Position numbers and translations under genes: made by a program
The notes under the pieces: model-generated
The model's database searches: none
Seen by the model: only the letters and a program-made list of their open reading frames with translations
Told to the model about the DNA's origin: nothing
Source: Bin5 sp009843665
Lineage (GTDB): Bacteria; Chloroflexota; Anaerolineae; Caldilineales; Caldilineaceae
Direction: 5' to 3'
Length of the DNA stretch: 64,000 bases
Assembly: GCA_965220285.1 (NCBI GenBank)
Contig: OZ244818.1
Coordinates: forward strand, 496,001-560,000
In this document: in pieces, positions 45,662 to 54,418 of the stretch
Position numbering within the stretch: the stretch's first letter is position 1
Layout: every line of letters begins with the position of its first letter

Positions 45662-47170
45662 TCATCCGCGTATGAGGAACTGAACCAGTCCGTGGTAGGT
45701 CCGCTCCATGCTCCGGGGCAGGTGCTGGCCCAATCGGGCTAGCAGCTCCTGGTCGGAGGCATCCATTGCTCCTAGGGCCCTCAGCATTACCGGGTAGCTT
45801 AGGACGGCCGCGGCGACGGCAACGACGAGGCCGCCCAACCACGTGCTTATGAGCCATGCTGCAACGGCTGCCGACAGAGCTGCAAAAAAGACGCGGCTCA
45901 GAACTCTAAAGGGCAGTTCCACTTGCAGGCGGCGAGAGGCATGGGCGACGGTCATAGCGCTGGCAACCGTGTGGCAGCCGCAGGTGGCGAGGGCGGCCCC
46001 GGTTGCTCCAAGGCTCGGGACCAGGAGCAAGGACAGAACTACGTTGAAAAGCGCCATCACCGCGTTCAGACGAACAATATAGTTCTGTTCCTCGGCACTG
46101 TGTAGCATGGCTACGCTGACGGAAGCGATGGAACCACCGATGTTGCCGACAAAGAAGATGGCGAGAATCGGGGCCATGCCAAGGAATTCCGGACCGTACA
46201 GGAGCGCGACCGAAGCGGCCACGGCTGCTCCTCCCAGCCCGATTGGCATAGCGACTGCTGCCGCGACCCGATTTGACGAAATGTAAACCCGGCCGATGCG
46301 CTCAATGTCATTTTGCCCCTGCAGCGATGAAAAGGTAGGGAGTAACGTCGCGGTGAAAATTGCCGGAATGGCCATTGATTTTATTGCCAGGTCAAAAGAC
46401 TGGCTGTAGAAGGCAATGTCTACGTCTGTGGCAAAGAGCTTCAAAAAGAATACGCCAAAACGTTCGTATGGAATGGTGCTGGTGGCGAAGATGAGGACGA
46501 TGTCCCGACTGTAGCGGAGTATGCGCTGGCGCAACTCTGGTGGAATCGTAGCGGTCGGATGTCCGCGCACTGTGTAGTGGTTCGGCAACTTCCGGCCGAT
46601 CAGCAGAATTGTTAGTATACGCCTGCCAATGTAAGCGAGAAGGAGAGGATAGATCCCGTAGCCGATGGAAACCAGAGTAATCGCCGCGGCTCCAAAGAGA
46701 AAACCTCCTATAAGGCTGGCCTGGCTGAAGACTCGAAAGTCCTGGGCGCCCTTGGCCGCAGCCTGGAAGAAAACCTCCACAACCACCAGCATTACCGAAA
46801 AGGCGACAAGAGCAAGGGCAGCGGTGTCGCTGGAGGGGACGACCAGCGAATAGATCAGAACAGCGCCCCCCACTATGGCACCGAGGACCAACTCTATGCG
46901 CAACAACCGCGCGAAAATGGCCGAAGCGGTCTCTCTCTCGGGCCGTCCCAGGTATTCTGCCCCGAATTTGGTCATTGCCTGAGGGAGACCCGGGGAGGCG
47001 ATAAGTGCAAGCAGGCCTATCAGCCATAGCCAGTAGTTGTACTGGCCAAGCAGCGGTGCGCCAAGAGCACGCGCGAGGACAATATTGGTGATCAGTCCCA
47101 TCAACAGACCACCAACTGTACTCAGGGCGCTCCAATATGTGTTCCTTACAATGGTCTGATAGACACTCAT
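45662..47170 (-). CDS. Polysaccharide flippase (Wzx/MATE-like, MOP superfamily)
   Basis: A 502-residue integral membrane protein with about 12-14 helices. The N-terminus, TYWSALSTVGGLLMGLITNI, and then LGAPLLGQYNYWLWLI, fit the oligosaccharide flippase family, which moves lipid-linked saccharide across the membrane. The end of the last helix is followed by a short basic-acidic tail. No polymerase (Wzy-type) gene is seen in the window. The flippase sits between GT4 (6) and the GT2, so the run encodes the making and export of a glycan on a lipid carrier. Starts at ATG 47170. Confidence 0.86.
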   Translation of the reverse strand: MSVYQTIVRNTYWSALSTVGGLLMGLITNIVLARALGAPLLGQYNYWLWLIGLLALIASPGLPQAMTKFGAEYLGRPERETASAIFARLLRIELVLGAIVGGAVLIYSLVVPSSDTAALALVAFSVMLVVVEVFFQAAAKGAQDFRVFSQASLIGGFLFGAAAITLVSIGYGIYPLLLAYIGRRILTILLIGRKLPNHYTVRGHPTATIPPELRQRILRYSRDIVLIFATSTIPYERFGVFFLKLFATDVDIAFYSQSFDLAIKSMAIPAIFTATLLPTFSSLQGQNDIERIGRVYISSNRVAAAVAMPIGLGGAAVAASVALLYGPEFLGMAPILAIFFVGNIGGSIASVSVAMLHSAEEQNYIVRLNAVMALFNVVLSLLLVPSLGATGAALATCGCHTVASAMTVAHASRRLQVELPFRVLSRVFFAALSAAVAAWLISTWLGGLVVAVAAAVLSYPVMLRALGAMDASDQELLARLGQHLPRSMERTYHGLVQFLIRG

Positions 47171-47260
47171 TATGAACTCAAGCGAGGAGGCTCAGCCCCA
47201 GGGGGTCCCTACCTTGCGGGCAGAAGCACGAAACGGCCAGGGCGGAAGGCCGGAACAGTC

Positions 47261-48508
47261 TCACCTCAGGCCATAAGCATTGGCCTTGCTTTCACTTGAA
47301 ATTACTCGCCTGTAGCAGGCAACCGTCTCCGCCACCATGCGTTTTGCGGGGAAGCTTTCGCGCACACGCTCAAAGCCGCAACGCCCCATCTTCTGCCGCA
47401 ACTCCTTATCCTGGATCAGACGAACCAGGGCATGCGCCAATGCGCTTATGTTGTCCAGTTCAACGAGAATGCCGGTTTCGTCGTTGGCAACTACCTCGGG
47501 TACGCCTCCGGTGTGAAAGGCGACAACCGGCTTGGCGTGGGCCATGGCCTCAAGGTAGATCAGGCCAAAGGATTCGGATTGAGAAGGCGCCGCGAATATA
47601 TCGCAGTCTGCGTATAGCTTGGAAAGCTCACGCTCTTCAACATAGCCCAGAAAAGTCGTCGACTCGCGTGCCGCCGCTGAAGCAAAACCTTCGAAGTAGT
47701 CGCGATAGGACTTTCCTTGCGGCGCTTCGCCGATATCGTCGCCGGCAATGACGAATTTGCAGAAGGGGGTCTCCCGAATCACTTGCGGGATGGCATGAAG
47801 CAGGCGATCGATCCCTTTGCGCTTCTCCAGTCGACCTACATAAAGTACGGTTACCCTTCCCTCTTTGGCTTGCCGCTCAACTGGCTGCGAAATTGGCACG
47901 GGGATGCCAAGCGGTATTACTTCCGGTTTGGTCTTCTCAACCCCGTAGAGATTGGTGCAATACTGAGCGATGAACCGGCTGTTGGCGATGATGTGGGCTG
48001 CTCGCCGCGCGGGAACAGCTTCGAGAAAGCAGGCCAGACGAAGACCCAACCTGTCCGACCGACCTTCTTCGAGGAGACTTACCTGGGCAAGCGGCGTAGA
48101 CAAGCGGATCACAAGTGGGGCGCGCTGATGAAAACTGTAGCAGAGACCCTCAGCGCCCCAGTTCGGCATTTCGACCACGTCAAATGGCCCTTGTTCATGT
48201 TCCAGGCGAGCGATCTTACGGTCTACGGCCCAGCTTCGCTCCAGTTCGCGCCAGATCCCGCGTGCTTTGCGCCGGATTGGGGGCGGCAGGGTGAGCCGGC
48301 AATTTTCCACGCGGTGCAACTCCGGCGCGTGTGGAGCGGTGCTGTTTGAGGGAGTCATGCTGCCATTATCAGCGGGTCCGGCAATCACTGTGACGTCGTG
48401 TCCTTCTTCGACCAGGCCGTGGGCCAGAAGATGGACATAGTTGGCGATACCGCCACTGCCTTCGGGCGGATATTCCTTGCTCACCAGACAAATATGCAGC
48501 GGCTTCAA
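47261..48508 (-). CDS. GT4 family glycosyltransferase (6)
   Basis: A 415-residue GT-B enzyme. CLVSKEYPPEGSGGIANYVH is the N-terminal loop, LYVGRLEKRKGIDRLLHAI the donor-domain entry and APSQSESFGLIYLEAMAHA the E-x7-E motif. The frame begins at TTG 48508, which overlaps the stop of GT4 (7) as TTGA; GGGGG lies 8-12 bases upstream. A start by reinitiation is likely. It precedes the flippase by 90 bases. Confidence 0.86.
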   Translation of the reverse strand: MKPLHICLVSKEYPPEGSGGIANYVHLLAHGLVEEGHDVTVIAGPADNGSMTPSNSTAPHAPELHRVENCRLTLPPPIRRKARGIWRELERSWAVDRKIARLEHEQGPFDVVEMPNWGAEGLCYSFHQRAPLVIRLSTPLAQVSLLEEGRSDRLGLRLACFLEAVPARRAAHIIANSRFIAQYCTNLYGVEKTKPEVIPLGIPVPISQPVERQAKEGRVTVLYVGRLEKRKGIDRLLHAIPQVIRETPFCKFVIAGDDIGEAPQGKSYRDYFEGFASAAARESTTFLGYVEERELSKLYADCDIFAAPSQSESFGLIYLEAMAHAKPVVAFHTGGVPEVVANDETGILVELDNISALAHALVRLIQDKELRQKMGRCGFERVRESFPAKRMVAETVACYRRVISSESKANAYGLR

Positions 48509-49719
48509 TGACGGCCCCCTGCGACTGCATTGTAGACATCTACCGTTTGCATAGCTGCTTCTCGCCAGCAGTAGCGGGCTGCTCTGCGCAGTCCTGCAGT
48601 GCGCATTTGTTCGGCCATCTGCGGATTCGACAAGACTTCGAGGACGGCTTCCGCCAAGCCCCCGCCTGTCAGCGTTTCGATGTAGCGGGCTGCCGGGCCC
48701 CCGACCTCAGGCAGGCTGCTGACCTTGCTGCAGACGACCGGGGTCCCACAGGCCATTGCTTCCAGGACTGGGATTCCGAATCCCTCATACAGGCTGGGCA
48801 TTAAGAGGCAGTCGGCGCCGCTGTACAGGGCAGGTAGGTCTGCGTCGGGAACGCGTCCGGCGAATGTCACGTCTTCGGAAAGCTGCAGTTGCTCCACCTT
48901 TTTCTGCACGTCATCGAATAGCCAACCTCCTCCTCCGGCCACGACAAGACAGTGAGGAAAGCCTCCCGCTTTCAGTCGGGCGAGGGCCTCAAAGGAAAGC
49001 TGGTGATTCTTGCGCGGCTCCAGCGTTCCCACCATCAGCAGATACGGTCGCCGGATCCCATGCCGTTCCTTTGCCTGCCGGACCTCCTCTTCGAGGGCGG
49101 GTCTGAATCGCCCTTCAATGCCTTCCTCGACGACGAAAACCTTGTGGGCTGGCGTGCCATACAGTTCCAGTAAATCCTGTTTCGTGTGCCTGCTCACGGC
49201 AATGATAGCATCGGCGCGGCGCACAAACAAGGGCATGGCTACGCGCAGGAAGCTCCGATTGGCCAGCGTGTGGTGCTGCGGATAGCGCTCGAAGATCAGA
49301 TCGTGGACGGTCAAGACCGAGGGCCGCGCGGTCCAGGGAAGGAGGTGCTCGGTGGCATGGTAGATGTCTCCGGCATCGAGTCTGCGTTCCACGACAGGCG
49401 CTCTCAGCAGCTGACATGCGAGCACGCCCAGCCGCCAGGGATACTGGCCTAGCGGGAACGCGCGCGCGGGAATCGGAGCCAACGAGGCGGGGAGCTGGTG
49501 GCCGCTGTGGCGGTTGTAGAAGAGATTCAGGTCGACAGTGTCGCGACAGTGCTGCCACAGTGCGGAGGCAAGGCTCTCGGTATAGCGGGCGAGGCCGGCG
49601 CTCTGGTGGACTGCAGGGCCGGCGTCTAGGACGACTCTCAGACTTCCCGCCATCTGGCGGGAGCGCGCGGGCGGGGCTTTGGCGGGTGTTTGCCGCGCAT
49701 CCGCGGGATCCTCACTCAT
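48505..49719 (-). CDS. GT4 family glycosyltransferase (7)
   Basis: A 404-residue GT-B enzyme. After a polar N-terminus of about 25 residues come LDAGPAVHQSAGLARYTESL, the donor-domain entry LMVGTLEPRKNHQLSFEAL and the E-x7-E motif MPSLYEGFGIPVLEAMACG. The ATG at 49719 overlaps the end of the DinG-like gene by eight bases, so the run is coupled to it; a longer frame to 49746 lies inside that gene. First GT of the polysaccharide run. Confidence 0.87.
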   Translation of the reverse strand: MSEDPADARQTPAKAPPARSRQMAGSLRVVLDAGPAVHQSAGLARYTESLASALWQHCRDTVDLNLFYNRHSGHQLPASLAPIPARAFPLGQYPWRLGVLACQLLRAPVVERRLDAGDIYHATEHLLPWTARPSVLTVHDLIFERYPQHHTLANRSFLRVAMPLFVRRADAIIAVSRHTKQDLLELYGTPAHKVFVVEEGIEGRFRPALEEEVRQAKERHGIRRPYLLMVGTLEPRKNHQLSFEALARLKAGGFPHCLVVAGGGGWLFDDVQKKVEQLQLSEDVTFAGRVPDADLPALYSGADCLLMPSLYEGFGIPVLEAMACGTPVVCSKVSSLPEVGGPAARYIETLTGGGLAEAVLEVLSNPQMAEQMRTAGLRRAARYCWREAAMQTVDVYNAVAGGRH

Positions 49720-52700
49720 CGCCGTTATCCCAGGGGTCATATTCAAATTGCTGCTCGACGGCCGCGTGGATCTGGACCTGATGGTTCAGCCAGCCGTGGA
49801 CTGCTTCGCCCAAGTGAGAAAGCGGGCTCTGACGCCTGGTGCAATCCGGCAACGCGTCAAGAAAGACCTCGCCATAGCTGCGGTGCCACAGGCGGCTGTC
49901 CAGGAGGACGACGACGCCGCGATCGGAGGCGCTGCGGATCAGGCGCCCAAATCCCTGACGCAAACGGATAACCGCCTCCGGCACGGCATATTCGTGGAAG
50001 GGGTCTTCATAGAGCCGGCTGCGGGCTGCATAGAGCGGGTCGGTCGGCACGGCGAAGGGGAGGCGGGCGATGATCAGGCAGACTAACTGGTCGCCGGGCA
50101 GGTCGATTCCTTCCCAGTAGCTGCTTGTTCCCAGCAGGACGGAGTTCGGATTGGCGCGGAAGTCGCGCAGGTTGCGGGTGCGGCTGCCCTCTCCTTGCTG
50201 AAGCACGGTCAGCCCGGCGGCAGCGAGGGGGGTACGTATGGCGTCGGCTGTGGCGCGCAGATGGCTGTGGCTGGTAAAGAGGACGAGCGTTCTGCCTCCT
50301 GCAGCGAGGGCAGCCTGTTGGATAGCCTCTTCGAGCGCCAGCTGGTAAGTGTGACGGTCGGGCGGAGGCATGTCGCCGGGCAGGTAGAGAAGCACGTTCC
50401 TTTTGTAGTCGAAGGGACTGTCGATGATTGCGCCGTTGGCGTCCCAGCACCCCAACCGGTCGCGCAGATAGTCGAAGTGATCGCCGGCCCGGAGCGTGGC
50501 CCCGGTCAGCACTACTGCCCGGTTTCTGCCGAAAAGTTCCGAAGCCAGCTTCTCGCTGACCTGAACCGGTGCGCTGCGAAGAATGACTGAATCGCCGCCG
50601 CGGGGGTTGCGAGAACTGCCGCCGCGAGAGGACCTCCCGTTCCCGGACAGCTCCAACCAGGCAACCGACTCTTCCTGGTGGCTGAGTGGACGGAGGATGA
50701 CATCGTCAGCAACATGCATGAGGTCGGCGAGTTCGGTCTGGCTGTGGTGCAAGGCCTGCAGCGCACGGGACGTTCCACTGGCAAGGGCTGTGGTGTTCCC
50801 GTAGTGGTCTTCAAATAGCCACCACTGGGACGCGTCGAGCCGTTCGGCCAGATCTGTCAGGCGACCGAGAAGGTGGCCGATTTTCTGGCTGATCCCGTCC
50901 CACTCGATTTCAATTTCGCTCCATGCCGGCTGCGCTCTCATGCGGCTGTCCAGGGCTACCTGTTGGGGATAGCCGGAGGCGCCGCGCGCGGCGGGCCTGG
51001 TCTCGGAATGGCGGAGGACGAAATCGTGGAGCGCTTCGGCAAAGGGAGGGAGGCTGGCTCGCAGGTCCTTGTTGCCGGCCGTCACTTGCTTCGCCAGCTC
51101 TTGCAAATGGTCTTGATCCAGTCGGGGGGCCAGTTGATTGACTGCCGTGTCAAGCCCCTGCAGAAGGTAGGCCAGCCCGCGCAGATCGATCTGACGTGTA
51201 AACTGGTCGGTTGCCGCGCCCTCCAGGTGATGGGCCTCGTCAACAATCAGACTGTCAAACTCAGGCAGGACCTGGCCGCCGGCGTCAATATCGGCCAACA
51301 GGAGTGCGTGGTTGACGACCAGCAGGTGGGCGGAACTGGCCTGGCGGTGCGCTTCCAGGTAAAAGTCACGGAAGCGGCCGCCGAGAAAGTCATGCCGACT
51401 TGCAGGCCGTCCGAAAGCGCACAGTTCCAGGCTGCATTCGTCTGCATGGGAAGCGACGTGCGCCATAAGAGCCTGTTCCTGCCGATCGTGAATCGGAAGC
51501 TCGCTGAGATCTCCGCTCTGCGTATGCGGCAGCCAGATCAGCAGCTTTGCCAGGAACCGCAAATCCAGGGGAGACAGGCTCTCAGCAAAGAGTCCTCTGA
51601 CGCCGCGGGATGCTTCCAACCAGTTGACCAGCCTGCGTGTACAGAGATAGCGTGTTCGACCCTTTAGTGTCATCGCCCGGACAGGAGGGCAGGACCCGCC
51701 GTTCGGGTCCAGGTCAATTTCCGCGAGGACCTGGGCCACGCGGGGCAGCTCTTTTTCCAGTAACTGGTCCTGCAGAGGAAGGGTATGCGTGGCGATGACG
51801 ACGCGACTCTCATTGGCCACAGCCCATGCTGCGGCCGGCAAGAGATAGGCCAGGCTCTTTCCGGTACCGGTTCCCGCTTCAATGATTCTGTGATCGCCCC
51901 GGTTCAGCGTGTCGAGTGTCTGAAGGGACATTTGCAGCTGACCGTCGCGGCGCTCGAACTCAACGCCCGACACGGGGTCGAACCCCTCCGCGAAGGGACT
52001 GTTGTCAGAGAAGGCCGCGGCCAGGAATTCGCCGGCTATTGCGCGAGGTTCTGGGTTAGGCGTAACCGGTGCGAGAAGGGGGACCTTGCGCCGGTAAGGC
52101 CTGGTCGTCCGATGACGGTCGGCGTCCGGCCCTGCATTCCTACGGCGGCGCAACTCGTCGTCAAACAGGAGAATTGGACCCCAATCGCTGCCGCGACCGG
52201 CTTCGCTCAGCGTTTCCAGAACCGAGTCAGGAATTTCCTCGATTCGCTCCAGAAGATGAAGAAGAAGATCGGCGGTCGCCTCTGCGTCTGCCGCTGCCCT
52301 GTGGGCGGTCGTCAGGGGAATCATCAGTGCTTTGCACAGTTCCCCGAGGCTGTAGCTGTCCTGTCCGGGCAGGAGTATCGTTGCCAGCTCGTGGGTGTCG
52401 AGAACAGGCGCTTTCAACTTCACGCCAGCCGCCCGCAGGAATGAGATGTCGAATCCGGCGCTATGTGCGACAACGGCCTGCGTACCATTGCCGAAGAAGC
52501 CGAGGATATCAGGGATTACTTCTTCGATGGCGGGTGCACCGGCAACGTCGACAGGGCGGATGCCGGTGATCTGCTGAATGCGAACGGGGAGAGGACGGCC
52601 GGGGTTGATGCAGGTCGAGTAATAATCGCGGGGCCCCCCTTGCTGAAAGCGTACGGCCCCAATCTCGATAATGGCATCCCGCTTCGGGTTCAGTCCGGTT

Positions 52701-52738
52701 GTCTCCAGATCGAAGGCGACGAATGTATGCGGGGCCAT
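49712..52738 (-). CDS. DinG-like helicase with N-terminal DEDD exonuclease domain
   Basis: A 1008-residue superfamily 2 helicase of the XPD/DinG group. Residues 5-170 are a DnaQ-like 3'-5' exonuclease: D10 and E12 in FDLETTG, D98 in AGFDISF, H146 and D151 in HRAAADAEATADLL. The helicase has Walker A AGTGTGKS (288-295) and DEAH (500-503). Three of the four usual Fe-S cysteines are present (C366, C435, C440); the fourth position is D458 in RDFYLEAH. Such fusions repair or unwind DNA, and in some Gram-positives the exonuclease is the main activity. Its end overlaps GT4 (7) by eight bases, an odd partnership. Start ATG 52738, weak ribosome site. Confidence 0.92.
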   Translation of the reverse strand: MAPHTFVAFDLETTGLNPKRDAIIEIGAVRFQQGGPRDYYSTCINPGRPLPVRIQQITGIRPVDVAGAPAIEEVIPDILGFFGNGTQAVVAHSAGFDISFLRAAGVKLKAPVLDTHELATILLPGQDSYSLGELCKALMIPLTTAHRAAADAEATADLLLHLLERIEEIPDSVLETLSEAGRGSDWGPILLFDDELRRRRNAGPDADRHRTTRPYRRKVPLLAPVTPNPEPRAIAGEFLAAAFSDNSPFAEGFDPVSGVEFERRDGQLQMSLQTLDTLNRGDHRIIEAGTGTGKSLAYLLPAAAWAVANESRVVIATHTLPLQDQLLEKELPRVAQVLAEIDLDPNGGSCPPVRAMTLKGRTRYLCTRRLVNWLEASRGVRGLFAESLSPLDLRFLAKLLIWLPHTQSGDLSELPIHDRQEQALMAHVASHADECSLELCAFGRPASRHDFLGGRFRDFYLEAHRQASSAHLLVVNHALLLADIDAGGQVLPEFDSLIVDEAHHLEGAATDQFTRQIDLRGLAYLLQGLDTAVNQLAPRLDQDHLQELAKQVTAGNKDLRASLPPFAEALHDFVLRHSETRPAARGASGYPQQVALDSRMRAQPAWSEIEIEWDGISQKIGHLLGRLTDLAERLDASQWWLFEDHYGNTTALASGTSRALQALHHSQTELADLMHVADDVILRPLSHQEESVAWLELSGNGRSSRGGSSRNPRGGDSVILRSAPVQVSEKLASELFGRNRAVVLTGATLRAGDHFDYLRDRLGCWDANGAIIDSPFDYKRNVLLYLPGDMPPPDRHTYQLALEEAIQQAALAAGGRTLVLFTSHSHLRATADAIRTPLAAAGLTVLQQGEGSRTRNLRDFRANPNSVLLGTSSYWEGIDLPGDQLVCLIIARLPFAVPTDPLYAARSRLYEDPFHEYAVPEAVIRLRQGFGRLIRSASDRGVVVLLDSRLWHRSYGEVFLDALPDCTRRQSPLSHLGEAVHGWLNHQVQIHAAVEQQFEYDPWDNGDE

Positions 52739-52792
52739 GTTCAGGCGGCTGCAGGCCGGCGACTGTTCTTGTGCTCGGTCACGGGCCTCGGG

Positions 52793-53425
52793 TTACCGAT
52801 CATTTGCACCGCTGGTGAAGGAAATGGATTCGGCGGTCTTGGTCACGTTGCCGGTATAGAGCCAGGAAACCTGCCGCAAAGTCAGGGCCTGATCGAACTC
52901 GGTCAATGCGGAGATGCAATCGGCAGGCACGACGACGGAGAACCAGCGCAGTCCGGCTGACGCAGCCGTGTGGAGCACGCAGATGCTGGAAACTGTTCCG
53001 ACGATCACGAGGTTGCGCACGTTCCAGACATTGGCGAGGAAGTGCTCCAACCACGTGCCGTAGAATCCGTCATAGCGGCTCTTCTGGCAGACCAGATCTT
53101 GCGGTCGCGGCGCCAGCTCTTCAACGATCTGCCAACCCCAGCTGTTCGCTTCACAGTGACGCGGCCAGATTTCCCATTCGGGGTCACCAGGGAAGTGGCT
53201 GTCCTGCGTGTAGGCGATACGCACGCCGGCGCGGCGGGCGTGCGCCAAGAGGCTCTGCAGATTGTCGAGTGTGGAGGCGGCGTCGGGCACGACCAGGGCG
53301 CCACCTTCCTTGACGAAGTCGTTCTGCATGTCGACGACGATCACGGCGCTGCTGTGCGCAGGCAGCTCGACGGTGGACTGCCACGGGATCTCAGGAACTT
53401 CTACGGTTTCACCAGGAATCTGCAT
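52793..53425 (-). CDS. Cysteine hydrolase (isochorismatase-like)
   Basis: A 210-residue alpha/beta hydrolase of the isochorismatase/nicotinamidase superfamily. The catalytic triad is D32 (VIVVDMQNDFV), K115 (VCQKSRYDGFYGTWL) and C149 (GTVSSICVLHTAAS); the non-canonical SSICV replaces the usual T-x-x-CV. Metal-binding residues of nicotinamidases (D-x-H) are not evident, apart from DSHFPGDPEW. It would cleave an amide or enol ether in the cytoplasm. ATG 53425 follows a strong AGGAGG; the longer TTG frame to 53443 is less likely. 79 bases separate it from the dioxygenase-like gene upstream, so it may be the last gene of that run. Confidence 0.87.
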   Translation of the reverse strand: MQIPGETVEVPEIPWQSTVELPAHSSAVIVVDMQNDFVKEGGALVVPDAASTLDNLQSLLAHARRAGVRIAYTQDSHFPGDPEWEIWPRHCEANSWGWQIVEELAPRPQDLVCQKSRYDGFYGTWLEHFLANVWNVRNLVIVGTVSSICVLHTAASAGLRWFSVVVPADCISALTEFDQALTLRQVSWLYTGNVTKTAESISFTSGANDR

Positions 53426-53503
53426 CCGGCCCTCCTGTCCCAAGCCAGCGGAAATCGGACTGCCTTCGTGTGAGCAAGCAGCGAGCGACTCAGCGGTAGT
53501 GCG

Positions 53504-54346
53504 CTAAGCCAGTTCCCAGCGGCTGGGGTTGATGCCTGGAGCCTCGCTGGCCATGTCAGGCGGCTTGTTGCCGCCGCCGTAGTCCCATTTCCGCGTGTTG
53601 CGGTCGATGAAGAATCGTTTGACATCTGGCGACAGTTTCGCCACTTCTTCAGCCGGCCACTGATCTACTTCCTCTTCGACCGGACCAGCCCAGGCAGGGC
53701 GATATGCGATTGCCAGCAGTTCGCGGGCATAGTCTCCCACGTTGGGAAAGTTTCCATGGAAGACCCGATGGTTGATCAGCACGGCCGAACCGGCTGCGGC
53801 CGTTACCATGACCTCCTCGGGGTGGGACTCATAGCGAACGTAGGGATTGCCGTGTGCGTGCATGACGAGATGGGAGCGAGGAATCACGCGAAATGGCGAG
53901 ACCTCTTCCGTCAGCTCCTGGAGGTAGTAAAGCACGCGGACCATGCAGGGGCAGCTGCCCTCGTAGCCAAATATCTTCGATCCATAGGGCTGGCCATCGG
54001 TGTGGAGGCTGATGCCCGGGTGGCCCGGTTCGGAGCGGGCGTAGGCGTAAGACATGAATACAATGTCGTCGCCAAACAGGCGCTCCAGAAAGTGGATCGT
54101 GGGCGGATGGGCGATCAGCGCAGTTATGGCGCCGCCTGTGAACTGCGCTTTTGGGCGGACCTGCTGCTTAACGCTGTAGTCCACCGCGATTGTATTCAGC
54201 CTGGCGGTCTCGGCCCGAAGAGTCTCCAGATGCTCTTGCGTGAGCAGATCGGGGATGACGGTGTAGCCTTCCACTTCCAGCTGGTAAACATGCTGACCGT
54301 AGCTCAGTTTGGACCAGTCACGGTCGTCGACTTTCACTTTGTCCAT
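53504..54346 (-). CDS. Phytanoyl-CoA dioxygenase family protein
   Basis: A 280-residue non-haem Fe(II)/2-oxoglutarate oxygenase. The iron ligands are H115 and D117 in SLHTDGQPYG (H-x-D) and H197 in VFHGNFPN. EVEGYTVIPDLLTQ near residue 25 is the usual start of the fold and RVIPRSHL the strand before the third ligand. The family hydroxylates lipids, natural products and other small molecules; the substrate is unknown. The ATG at 54346 is chosen over 54352 because AGGGAGG is adjacent to the earlier codon but six bases from the later one. It is followed downstream by a hydrolase and preceded by four sugar dehydrogenases. Confidence 0.87.
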   Translation of the reverse strand: MDKVKVDDRDWSKLSYGQHVYQLEVEGYTVIPDLLTQEHLETLRAETARLNTIAVDYSVKQQVRPKAQFTGGAITALIAHPPTIHFLERLFGDDIVFMSYAYARSEPGHPGISLHTDGQPYGSKIFGYEGSCPCMVRVLYYLQELTEEVSPFRVIPRSHLVMHAHGNPYVRYESHPEEVMVTAAAGSAVLINHRVFHGNFPNVGDYARELLAIAYRPAWAGPVEEEVDQWPAEEVAKLSPDVKRFFIDRNTRKWDYGGGNKPPDMASEAPGINPSRWELA

Positions 54347-54418
54347 GGTCATCCTCCCTACTTAGGTGAAGCTGTTGGATCAGGGCCTAGTGGCCCCGGC
54401 TTCGTGCAATGGCGGGTT

